Shown: positions 43,592 to 50,725 of the stretch, in pieces
How positions within the stretch are numbered: position 1 is the first letter of the stretch
Layout of the letters: each line of letters starts with the position of its first letter
From: [Candidatus Thermochlorobacteriaceae] bacterium GBChlB
GTDB taxonomy: Bacteria > Bacteroidota > Chlorobiia > Chlorobiales > Thermochlorobacteraceae
NCBI GenBank assembly: GCA_000724175.1
Contig: JPGV01000028.1
Span: 1 to 50,725, forward strand
Reading direction: 5' to 3'
DNA: 50,725 bases
Made by a program: the position numbers and the translations under genes
The notes under the pieces: model-generated
What the model was told of the DNA's origin: nothing
Databases searched by the model: none
What the model saw: the letters and a program-made list of their open reading frames with translations, nothing else

Positions 43592-43630
43592 CAAAAACAA
43601 AAAAGGCGTCCCGACCAACCGAGACGCCTT
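43592..43630 (-). terminator. Intrinsic terminator after the frameshifted T9SS gene
   Basis: On the minus strand AAGGCGTCTCG and CGGGACGCCTT form a stem (one T-G pair) around GTTGGT, followed by TTTTGTTTTTG. The stem is nearly the same as the one after 50267. Confidence 0.9.
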
Positions 43631-43653
43631 CACTATCCACTATCAATTATGCA

Positions 43654-45719
43654 CTATTTGACCAGCAGCATTTTCATGGTGCGCGTAAAGCTACCGGATT
43701 GCAACCGGTAGATATACATGCCGCTTGAAGTCAGACGGCTGGCGTCGAAAGTCACTTGGTAATTGCCCGGCTGTTGAACTTGATTGACCAGCGTGGCGAC
43801 CTCACGACCCAAGAGGTCATAGACCTTTAGCGTCACCAGACCCGCATCGCGAATGGAGTAGCGAATGTTGGTCGTTGGGTTGAACGGATTGGGAAGTTCT
43901 GCGAAAGGTCGTAATTAAAGACGCGCTGGCTGATAGGCTCGCGCACTTCCACGCTCACCGTTTGCGGGTAGTCGTGAATCGTGCCGTCGAGGTCAAACGA
44001 GCGCAGGCGGTAGGTGTAGCGCTGACCAACTTCCACGCCGGCATCTAAAAAGGCATAATTCGTTGCGCCCACTGCGGTGCCTTTGCCGCGCAGCGTGGGC
44101 GAAAAGCGATACGACGCGATTTCCTCGCCGTTACGGAACACGGCAAACCCAGCGTTGTTCAATTCCGATTGCGTTGTCCAGCGCAAATTCACGCCGGCTG
44201 CCGTCGCACTGCCCGTAAAGCTCGAAAGCTCCACCGGCAACGGATTATCCACCGGGTCGCTCGCAATTGAAAATTCCGAAAACCCAGAAAGACCTGTGTA
44301 GGCAATCGCCACCGTGCCGCTTAAAAACGTCGACGTGTTGAATGTGCCTTGAATCGTCCATGGACCGCCGCCCGTTGGTCGCTTTACAATTCGCAACTGT
44401 GCAGCGTTCAAGACGCCCGGCACATTGTCCGCCGTGAGCGCAAAGTTGTAAGTGCCGCCGGCAAGACCGCCGCCCGCGTCGAGCGTCCAGAAAAACGGCG
44501 CGGACACCGCGACTGGCAAAACGCCGCTAAAATCCTGCGATGGCGCATTGCCTTCGGTCGAAAAGCCCGTCAGCGTTCCTGCGTTAGTCGGTGCAGTGGT
44601 GTAGTTAACGGCGGCGTAGCGTCGGCTGGTTGACGTGCCAAGCGGGAACACCTTTGCGCCCGTTACCGTCGCCACATTGTGAATAAAGCTGCCGCCGAAG
44701 ACCCGACCCACATCGCTGGTCGAAGGCAACCCAACGCCGGGCAGAACCGTGCCGGTCGCGCCCATTGTTATCGAGCCACCATTGAGGTTAACCACATGGT
44801 CGTTCAGTTGAAGCGTGCCATTGACCGTAATGTTGGCGCCGGCGGGAAACGCACCGCCACTCGTAAAGGTAACATCGCTGTATGTCGTGGCATCAACGAC
44901 GCCCGACGGCGGACCCGAGTAGGACGAAGGACCCAATGGATCGCTGGAGACAACAATGTCGTCAATGCCGACCCATTCGTCAGAACCGGGGGCGTTGGTG
45001 GTAAGAATGCGGATTTGAACCTGCGCCTGATCATTGGCGGAAGCAGGCAACGTAACACTTACTGGAGTAACAAGTGTTGCTTCATTCGGTCCCGTGGTTG
45101 CATCTGCGATGTATCCTCCGGGCAGGTTGGTGAAGTCCCCGCTCGTCCCGACTCGGAAATGCACCGCAATTTGTTGATTCGTATTATCGCTAGAGCCGTC
45201 AATGTCTCTGGCATTGAAACTAAGTTGGATGTTCTGCCGACCGGTCGCATTGAGATAGATGATAATGCCCGGCGCATCGGCAGTGCCAGAGCCTTGCAGG
45301 GCAATGGTCGGGTTGGTAATTTCAAACTCACCGACGCCCCCTGCGGTAGCGGTATTCGGGTTAGATAGGTTTGCGATAACATCAATATTAGGCCCGATAA
45401 AGCCATCTGGATTGGAGGCTCCTTCACTAACCAGCGTCTGAGGGTCAATATTAGTGGGATTCCCGGTGGTGTAATCCCCGAGAAAGCCAATAATCGAAGG
45501 AACATTGTTCCAATCATCGTTCGCAGTTATCAAACTGGTGTTTGTCCAATTCTGTGAGAAATTCCCTCCTGCAAGATTGTGATAGGTGCTGTTCATCACA
45601 CGAAACGGTGCCCCAGATTTACCCTGCGACCTACCCACCTTGCGCGGTAACGACCCTTGCGCGTAAAGCGTCGCGCCCAAAAGAAGCAGCATAACAATCG
45701 AAATAACTGTTTTTTTCAT
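43654..45719 (-). pseudogene. Frameshifted T9SS cargo gene
   Basis: The gene reads as two frames. 43833-45719 gives 628 residues with a signal peptide (MKKTVISIVMLLLLGATLYAQG), Thr/Gly/Asn-rich beta-helix-like repeats, a KVFPLGTSTSRRYAAV module and the pre-terminal LPVELSSFTGS...NLRWTTQSELNNAG module, but it ends in a wrong tail after YDLSQNFP. The proper continuation [11 protein letters not shown]...LVK is in the other frame (to 43654). The break is at 43891-43893, where a CCC run (GGG on the plus strand) is one base short. With the lost base restored the product is about 688 residues with a complete type IX signal. Without it the protein would lack sorting. A sequencing or assembly error in a homopolymer is also possible. 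Confidence 0.85.
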
Positions 45720-46013
45720 AACCGTAACAGTGTTTGTGTTTGCAAAATTATGTTAAAATTGTAGCTGAGTTTAGGGTTGCTGCAATATGTAAAAATCTGC
45801 TTTCACTGCCAAATTATAGCTTACCAAATTAACTTTAAGTTAATAGCCCCTTTACCTTTTTGTGAAGCTCTTGCAAGAGAGTAGGGAGATGTGTTATATT
45901 GCGGCACAAGCACAATATTAGGCTGAAACCGAATCACTTAGGCACTACACATAAATCCATTACGCACCATTACGTGAATTTTTAGACAGTTAACGAAAAA
46001 CCATCACTTGTTC
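45720..46013. other. Divergent region between two T9SS cargo genes
   Basis: This AT-rich gap of 294 bases should hold the promoters of both T9SS genes. A TTGCAA (45871-45876) and TATATT (45895-45900) pair, 18 bases apart, could serve the plus-strand gene. A TAATTTTG box lies about 20 bases upstream of the minus-strand start without a clear -33 box. No gene or RNA was recognised. Confidence 0.45.
45871..45900 (+). promoter_or_regulatory. Possible sigma-70-like promoter of the 1417-residue T9SS gene
   Basis: TTGCAA and TATATT are separated by 18 bases. Transcription would begin near 45907 and leave a leader of about 107 bases. It does not match the TTTG-N19-TAnnTTTG consensus seen at rplM, so it is only a suggestion. 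Confidence 0.3.
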
Positions 46014-49000
46014 ATGACCAAGAGACATAATGCTGCTTTTTTAACGCAATTGCCCTTGCGTCGCTGCCTATTCGTTTTTTTCCTTATTTTTCAAGTCGCC
46101 CTCGCCGCCGATGCCGTTGCACAAACAACATGGTACTCCAGAACAGATGTAACCTCCTCCAACTTTAATGTAACAACTGCATGGACGGATAGCCCGTCAG
46201 GCACAGGGGGTAGTGACCCTGCTGCGAGTGTCTTTACAAGCGGCACCGATAACTTCGTGGTGCTTGCATCGAGAACGCGGACAATTAATGCGACCACGAC
46301 CATTAACTCGCTTACGGTCAATGCTGGTGGTACGTTAAACTCGACTGGCGCGGGCGTGCTCAATCTTAACGGAAACCTTACGGCCAATGAGGCAATTTCG
46401 TTGAATGTATCGTCAAGCGTAAATTTTGTCGGGTCAAGTTCGGCAACCATCGGCGGAAGCAATAATATCAACTTTGGCAATCTTACCATCAATAAAACTT
46501 CTGGCACGGTTAGTTCAGGGACAAACAGCATAGCGGTTCGTAGTGTGTTCTCCATTCAATCAAATTTCACGGCAGGCACAGGAATAATCACCCTAAATGA
46601 TGCTGATTTAAATATCTCTGGCGGCACTGCAAATTTCAGCGCAGGCTCTATCTCCGTTATCGGTACCATTGGAAACTTTATAGAGACAAACCAAGATATT
46701 ACATTAACCAATTTTACCCTCTCTAAGGGCACCGATCCCAGCGCTGTAACGTTCACTCTTCAAAGCGACAACGCAACCGCAAGGGTATTTACTATCACGG
46801 GAACGTTCACAAGAACAGCAGGGGCGTTGGCGGTTGGAGCACCCTCACAGCCAGCAGAACTGCGTTACTCTGGCGATGCGTCAACGCTATCGTATTCAGG
46901 CTCGCCCGGAGATGATGTTGCCATAGGACCAGAATTCGTAACTGCGCCGGGATTCGGTCCAAGAAACCTGACTATTAATGTAACCACTACAGTTGTAAGT
47001 TCCTCATCATACACGATTGAACGAAACCTGACGCTGACAAGCGGCACGATAGACTTAGGCGCAAACACACTAACGGTTAACGGCAACATTACAGGCAGCA
47101 CCATTTCGCCCGGCGCTGCTGTAATTGCAGACGCAACGACGCTGAACTTGGGCGGCGGCTCGACTACCACGCGAGAGCAAACCATTGCCGCAGGCAGCAT
47201 TGTGCTCAATAAATTGGTAATTGATAAGCAGTTCGGTGCAAGCCCTGCCGACACGGAAGACCCGCGCAACACGGTCAATGCCGACGGCGCATTTTCCTTT
47301 ACGGCAAACGGCGTGCTTACAATTACGTCCGGCACATTACGCTTTTTGACCGACGGACGTTTGGCAGGCGCAAACTTAGGAACGCTCACGATTAACATCG
47401 GCAGCGCGTCGCGCAGAGGGGTGCTGCGCACGGGCGGCACGGACATTACAACGAGCGTTGTAGGCGTGGTCAATGCGTCATTTGGCACAAATGGCGTCAA
47501 CAGCAAAGTGATTTACGATGGTAGCACTGGCACGGGCAATATGAGAACAGGCTCTTTCGGTCTAATCGAGGTAAACCGAAATACAACAGTGCTAAGCGGC
47601 ACAACGAGTGTGCAATCCGAGTTAATTTTCCGAAGTGGGGTTATCGGCGGCACGAGCGGCTCGAATGTGCTGCGCTTGCTCAACGGCTCAACGGTGAGCT
47701 ATGTTGGCTCGGCAACAGCGCAAACCAGTTTCGTTTCCGGCCCTGTTCAGCGGCAATTTACGGCAGCGGGCGCAGGTGATTTTCCGGTCGGCAAAAGTTC
47801 TGGTGGAAATCGCGTTACGTTCAACTTTACGTCGCTCTCGCCATCGACCGATTTGACCGTAGAGCAGTTCAATGCGAATCCCGGCGGCTCTTCGTTCCCG
47901 ACGGGCATCGGTGCAGTCAGTCCAACGCGCTACTGGACCGCCGCATTTACAGGTTCACCGTCGGTGGCTTACAGCATTCAGGTGGACATTGCAGGGAGCG
48001 GTATTCCGTCGCCACTCAACCGAGTGCTATTTGCTACATCAGGCTCGCCCGGTTCGCCAACCTACGGCGCATCAGGATTTCCTGGCGGTGCAAACGAGCC
48101 TGACAACGGTAGCCGAACGGTGAATAGTGGCTCGCCGTTTACCCTGACCGCATACGGTGCAACGCCGAACTTCTTTACGCTCGGCGAAAGCAACGCCGAC
48201 CAAATTATTGCAGTTCAAACTGGCGATTGGAATACAAACAGCACTTGGAACTTAGGCAGACCGCCGCTGGCAACCGAGAATGTGCGTTTCCAAGGCGCGG
48301 GCATCACGGTAACTGTGAGCGGTGCTGGCCCGCAGCCGGTTGCAAATTCAATTACAACTAATGTCGCGGGCAATCTGATATTGAACCGTTCTGGAACGCC
48401 GATTGAAGTTGGCGGCGTCGGTCAGTGGATTGCATCGAGAACGTCTTTTACGCAAGGCTTTGTGGAGTATCAGCAAGGAAATGTCTACGGCGATTCCTAC
48501 AACGATTTGAGAGTTAACAACACAGCGGCGGTCGGCACACAAAATTCATCGGACGGTGTAGCGACCATTACCGTTGCGGGCGATTTTACGAAGCAAGGCA
48601 CGGGCGCGTTTACGTCGGCGGCGACAAACACCATCAGCGTTGCAGGGAGCTATACAAACACTGCTGGAAACGCCACCTACACGGGCGCACTTTCGGTCGC
48701 GGGAAATGCAACGGTTACGGCAGGCGACATTGGCGGTTCGGCAACGGTTTCGGGCAGCACACTGACAATGAACGGGGGCAGTTTTAATGTTGCTAGTGGC
48801 ACGCTGACATTGAACAACACGAGTGGGATTACTATCAATGGAACGCTCACTTCGCCGGAATTTGCAAACTTGAACCTTATTATCGGCACTGGGTCGGTTA
48901 CGCTTGGCGGCTCAGTTACCACGTTGGATGTCAATGGAAACCTGCTCTTGGACGATGCAGGCACGGGCGGTGGCGATGTAACCAACGGTACAATTTTAAT

Positions 49001-50267
49001 GAGCGGCACAGCCGCGCAAACCATCAGCGGCGTCCCGGGCGATATCGGCAAAATTAACAACCTGACGATAAACAATGCGGCGGGCGTTACACTCAACCGT
49101 GCGCTTACCGTAAGCGGAACACTGACCATGACGAATGGCTTGCTCAACACAACGGTAACCAATTTGCTGACAACTGCCTCAACAAGCGGCGGTAGCGCAA
49201 GCAGCTATGTCAATGGTCCGCTCGCCATCGGCGGCACGGGCTCAAGCAGCCCGAAAGTCTACCCGATTGGCAAAGGCACGACGTTCCGTCCAGTAGAATT
49301 AACAACCTCGTCGCCAACCACGGTGCAACGCATGGAGTTGTTCAATTTAGACCCGAGAGGTGTTCCGAGCGCACCGTTGCTTGCGCTCTCTATTTTTAGA
49401 TATTGGCAAGGCACCAACATTCAAACCAGTGACCAAATTCGATTGAGCTATGATGCGCCGAACGACGGCATCATCACCCCAAACACGAACCTACGTGTGG
49501 CCAGCAGCACCACAGGCGTCGGCGGCTCAAATGCCTTCTCCGACAGAGGAAGCAATGCGGTCGGCACACCATTGCTGGGCGCAACGTCAGTGCAGTCAGC
49601 AGCATTGCCAGCGTCGCCGCAGCAGTTCTTCACATTCGGCTCTCTAAATCTTGCCGATGCGCCACTTCCAGTGGAGTTGGTGAGTTTCATTGGCACTGGG
49701 TCGCGTAAGGGCATTGAACTCTCGTGGCGCACGGGTTCAGAGCGCGAGTCGTTTGGCTTCGTGGTGAATCGACGACGGGCAGGCGGCAATTGGGAAGTCT
49801 TAGATAGCTACGAGCGTAACCCGTCGCTGCGCGCACGTAACAGCCTAAGCGGTGCCGAGTATTTCTTCATCGACCGCTCGCCTATGAACGCCGGCGATGT
49901 ACTTGAATACCGTCTTGACGAAGTCGGCTTTGACGGCACGGTCGAGCGCTTAAAAGAAATCCGCGTCGAAGCCGCGTTCTCAACGATTGTAACGGACTAC
50001 GCACTTGACCAGAACTATCCAAATCCGTTCAATCCGGCGACGACAATTCCGTATCAGTTAAAAGACCGCGCCAAAGTAACGCTGGACATCTACAACGCGC
50101 TCGGTCAGAAAATCGCCACGCTCGTTAACGCTGAACAGGAAAGCGGCAGATATGCGCCGACCTTCAATGCGACAGCACTCGCAAGCGGAATGTATTTCTA
50201 CCGCCTGCAAGCTGTTGGCGCCCGCGAGAGCTTCACGCAAACGCGCAAAATGATGCTCGTCAAGTGA
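46014..50267 (+). CDS. Giant secreted beta-helix-like protein with T9SS sorting domain
   Basis: The 1417-residue protein has a signal peptide (to about AVAQ), then TTWYSRTDVTSSNFNVTTAW, and long Thr/Ser/Asn/Gly-rich stretches that predict a parallel beta-helix. The module SGPVQRQFT...DFPVGKSSGGNRV occurs near residue 575, and SSYVNGPLAIGG...KVYPIGKGTTFRPVEL near 1065, so the passenger looks duplicated. The pre-terminal module LPVELVSFIGTGSRKGIELS is at about 1215 and the type IX signal (ALDQNYPNPFNPATTI to RKMMLVK) forms the last 85 residues. The ATG at 46014 is used; the frame opens two codons earlier at a TTG. The protein is expected to sit on, or leave, the cell surface; its role is unknown. 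Confidence 0.87.
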   Translation: MTKRHNAAFLTQLPLRRCLFVFFLIFQVALAADAVAQTTWYSRTDVTSSNFNVTTAWTDSPSGTGGSDPAASVFTSGTDNFVVLASRTRTINATTTINSLTVNAGGTLNSTGAGVLNLNGNLTANEAISLNVSSSVNFVGSSSATIGGSNNINFGNLTINKTSGTVSSGTNSIAVRSVFSIQSNFTAGTGIITLNDADLNISGGTANFSAGSISVIGTIGNFIETNQDITLTNFTLSKGTDPSAVTFTLQSDNATARVFTITGTFTRTAGALAVGAPSQPAELRYSGDASTLSYSGSPGDDVAIGPEFVTAPGFGPRNLTINVTTTVVSSSSYTIERNLTLTSGTIDLGANTLTVNGNITGSTISPGAAVIADATTLNLGGGSTTTREQTIAAGSIVLNKLVIDKQFGASPADTEDPRNTVNADGAFSFTANGVLTITSGTLRFLTDGRLAGANLGTLTINIGSASRRGVLRTGGTDITTSVVGVVNASFGTNGVNSKVIYDGSTGTGNMRTGSFGLIEVNRNTTVLSGTTSVQSELIFRSGVIGGTSGSNVLRLLNGSTVSYVGSATAQTSFVSGPVQRQFTAAGAGDFPVGKSSGGNRVTFNFTSLSPSTDLTVEQFNANPGGSSFPTGIGAVSPTRYWTAAFTGSPSVAYSIQVDIAGSGIPSPLNRVLFATSGSPGSPTYGASGFPGGANEPDNGSRTVNSGSPFTLTAYGATPNFFTLGESNADQIIAVQTGDWNTNSTWNLGRPPLATENVRFQGAGITVTVSGAGPQPVANSITTNVAGNLILNRSGTPIEVGGVGQWIASRTSFTQGFVEYQQGNVYGDSYNDLRVNNTAAVGTQNSSDGVATITVAGDFTKQGTGAFTSAATNTISVAGSYTNTAGNATYTGALSVAGNATVTAGDIGGSATVSGSTLTMNGGSFNVASGTLTLNNTSGITINGTLTSPEFANLNLIIGTGSVTLGGSVTTLDVNGNLLLDDAGTGGGDVTNGTILMSGTAAQTISGVPGDIGKINNLTINNAAGVTLNRALTVSGTLTMTNGLLNTTVTNLLTTASTSGGSASSYVNGPLAIGGTGSSSPKVYPIGKGTTFRPVELTTSSPTTVQRMELFNLDPRGVPSAPLLALSIFRYWQGTNIQTSDQIRLSYDAPNDGIITPNTNLRVASSTTGVGGSNAFSDRGSNAVGTPLLGATSVQSAALPASPQQFFTFGSLNLADAPLPVELVSFIGTGSRKGIELSWRTGSERESFGFVVNRRRAGGNWEVLDSYERNPSLRARNSLSGAEYFFIDRSPMNAGDVLEYRLDEVGFDGTVERLKEIRVEAAFSTIVTDYALDQNYPNPFNPATTIPYQLKDRAKVTLDIYNALGQKIATLVNAEQESGRYAPTFNATALASGMYFYRLQAVGARESFTQTRKMMLVK

Positions 50268-50291
50268 TACATGAGAAGTATAAGTTTTAGT

Positions 50292-50325
50292 AAAGGCGTC
50301 CCGGTAGTCGGGACGCCTTTTTTGT
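50292..50325 (+). terminator. Intrinsic terminator after the giant T9SS gene
   Basis: AAAGGCGTCCCG and CGGGACGCCTTT pair around a five-base loop (GTAGT), followed by TTTTG. The stem is almost identical to that after the frameshifted T9SS gene on the other strand. Confidence 0.93.
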
Positions 50326-50342
50326 TTTAGCCGCAATGGGTT

Positions 50343-50506
50343 ATTCCGAGCGTAGCGAGGAATCCATCTTTGAAACGGCGTGTCCCGTCTGGATGCTTCA
50401 CACGACAAGCGTGGGAGGAACAGTCCTCACCCTGTCGCGCGGCGACATCCCTCTCCTTGCAAAAAAGGAGAGGGACGTTTCGGCAACGCCGAAACAGGGT
50501 GAGGTC
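50343..50506 (-). repeat. Composite dispersed repeat, copy B (inverted)
   Basis: The reverse complement follows copy A (38691-38830) module for module: CTCACCCTGTTTCGG hairpin, CCTCTCC-AAGGAGAGG palindrome, GAAGCATCCAGACGGGACAC, GTTTCAAAGATGGATTCCTC and GCTACGCTCGGAAT. It has about 40 extra bases between the palindrome and the GAAGCATCC box. It stands just behind the terminator of a T9SS gene, as does copy A. Confidence 0.8.
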
Positions 50507-50580
50507 AGCGGTAAGGCTTTGCGGTCAATGTTGCTTAAATCACGCATTTCTTGATGTAGTAAGTCTATTCTTCATTCGCA

Positions 50581-50611
50581 GTGGATTCCTTCGCTATCGC
50601 TCGCAATGACA
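50581..50611 (+). repeat. Short copy of the GGATTCC/GCAATGAC repeat
   Basis: The segment reads GTGGATTCCTTCGCTATCGC followed by TCGCAATGACA. It is the GGATTCC module with one changed base in the GGAATGAC box. Confidence 0.65.
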
Positions 50612-50615
50612 GTTT

Positions 50616-50646
50616 TAATGAGTAATGAGTAGTGAGTAATGAGTAG
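50616..50646 (+). repeat. TAATGAG heptamer tandem array
   Basis: Four units of a TAATGAG-type heptamer, one of them changed to TAGTGAG, run from 50616 to 50646. Together with the array at 50660-50698 it forms an imperfect inverted pair. Confidence 0.7.
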
Positions 50647-50659
50647 CGAAGTCCGTTTT

Positions 50660-50698
50660 CATTCTTCATTCTTCATTCTTCATTCCTCATTCTTCATT
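50660..50698 (-). repeat. AATGAAG heptamer tandem array
   Basis: On the plus strand CATTCTT is repeated five times (one unit CATTCCT) and ends in CATT. Read on the minus strand it is an AATGAAG array, close to the AATGAGT units just upstream. Confidence 0.75.
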
Positions 50699-50702
50699 AA
50701 CG

Positions 50703-50725
50703 ATGGATTCCTTCGCTTCGCTCGC
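50703..50725 (+). repeat. Truncated copy of the GGATTCC repeat at the window edge
   Basis: ATGGATTCCTTCGCTTCGCT and CGC run off the right end. The module is complete up to the palindrome. Confidence 0.65.

Larger units (their letters stand above)
43455..43653. other. Intergenic region with a repeat fragment and a terminator
   Basis: The 199 bases between the amidase and the minus-strand T9SS gene carry a short dispersed-repeat copy (43521-43548), the T9SS gene's terminator (43592-43630) and a short run of ACTATC-type repeats. I see nothing else. Confidence 0.6.
50268..50725. other. Repeat-rich right end of the window
   Basis: These 458 bases contain no credible gene. They hold a terminator (50292-50325), the second long copy of the composite repeat (50343-50506), short copies of the GGATTCC module (50581-50611 and 50703-50725) and two heptamer tandem arrays (50616-50646 and 50660-50698). 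Confidence 0.8.

Noticed and set aside
45259-45517. Alternative frames within the frameshifted T9SS gene
   Set aside because: The minus-strand frame 43833-45719 carries the signal peptide and modules; others are shadows.
47000-47500. Minus-strand frames of about 200 residues opposite the giant T9SS gene
   Set aside because: They mirror the repetitive Thr/Gly codons of the T9SS gene; only Val/Leu-rich noise is produced.
50616-50698. Possible CRISPR array at the right edge
   Set aside because: Units are seven bases with no spacers and no cas genes; simple tandem repeats.

Overview
The window looks like a chromosomal segment from a bacterium of the Bacteroidota/Chlorobiota/Ignavibacteriota group. 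Four genes encode proteins ending in a type IX secretion (T9SS) C-terminal signal with the LDQNYPNPFNP-type motif. The rplM gene is preceded by an exact TTTG-N19-TAnnTTTG promoter of the Bacteroidota type. The gene content is that of a Gram-negative cell with an outer membrane: Wza/Wzz-type export, large beta-barrel proteins and T9SS cargo. The exact genus cannot be read from the sequence. No rRNA or tRNA gene, CRISPR array, phage or insertion sequence was seen.

Layout, left to right. 1-9275: the end of an upstream gene, a secreted PQQ-type sugar dehydrogenase-like T9SS protein, a helix-hairpin-helix/beta-barrel protein, a cytoplasmic PAS histidine kinase with a double-receiver response regulator, and a minus-strand operon of peroxiredoxin, helical-repeat lipoprotein-like/secreted protein and UbiA prenyltransferase. 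9276-12767: a 1163-residue metallopeptidase/beta-propeller/outer-membrane-barrel protein. 12941-17861: a minus-strand surface-glycan operon (NTF2-like secreted protein, DUF354 protein, phosphoglycosyl transferase, Gfo/Idh dehydrogenase, left-handed beta-helix acyltransferase). 17943-20320: MeaB GTPase, an unrecognised protein with a strong Shine-Dalgarno site, and a PAP2-like membrane protein. 20305-25989: a tight six-gene minus-strand operon (SRPBCC, cation/proton antiporter, pyrC, fur, hemC, hemD). 26089-30481: alanine racemase, polysaccharide export pair (wza, wzz) and a 62-residue membrane protein.

30490-35142 is a translation block read on the minus strand: rplM, rpsI, rpsB, tsf, pyrH, with fbp upstream. 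rplM has the promoter, rpsB is preceded by a strongly structured three-way-junction leader RNA, and perfect intrinsic terminators follow rpsB and tsf. 35323-50725 is accessory in character: apaG, then three large T9SS cargo genes (one broken by a -1 frameshift just inside its sorting signal) that surround a cassette of acyl-CoA dehydrogenase, iron-sulfur photolyase and amidase. The intergenic spaces here carry a dispersed composite repeat, in two long inverted copies plus several short fragments, and heptamer tandem repeats at the right end.

The most rewarding items are the candidate autoregulatory rpsB leader, the dispersed repeat family with its neighbouring orphan terminator, the frameshifted T9SS cargo gene, and the modular T9SS cargo family. 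I see no obvious defence system or biosynthetic cluster of a new type.
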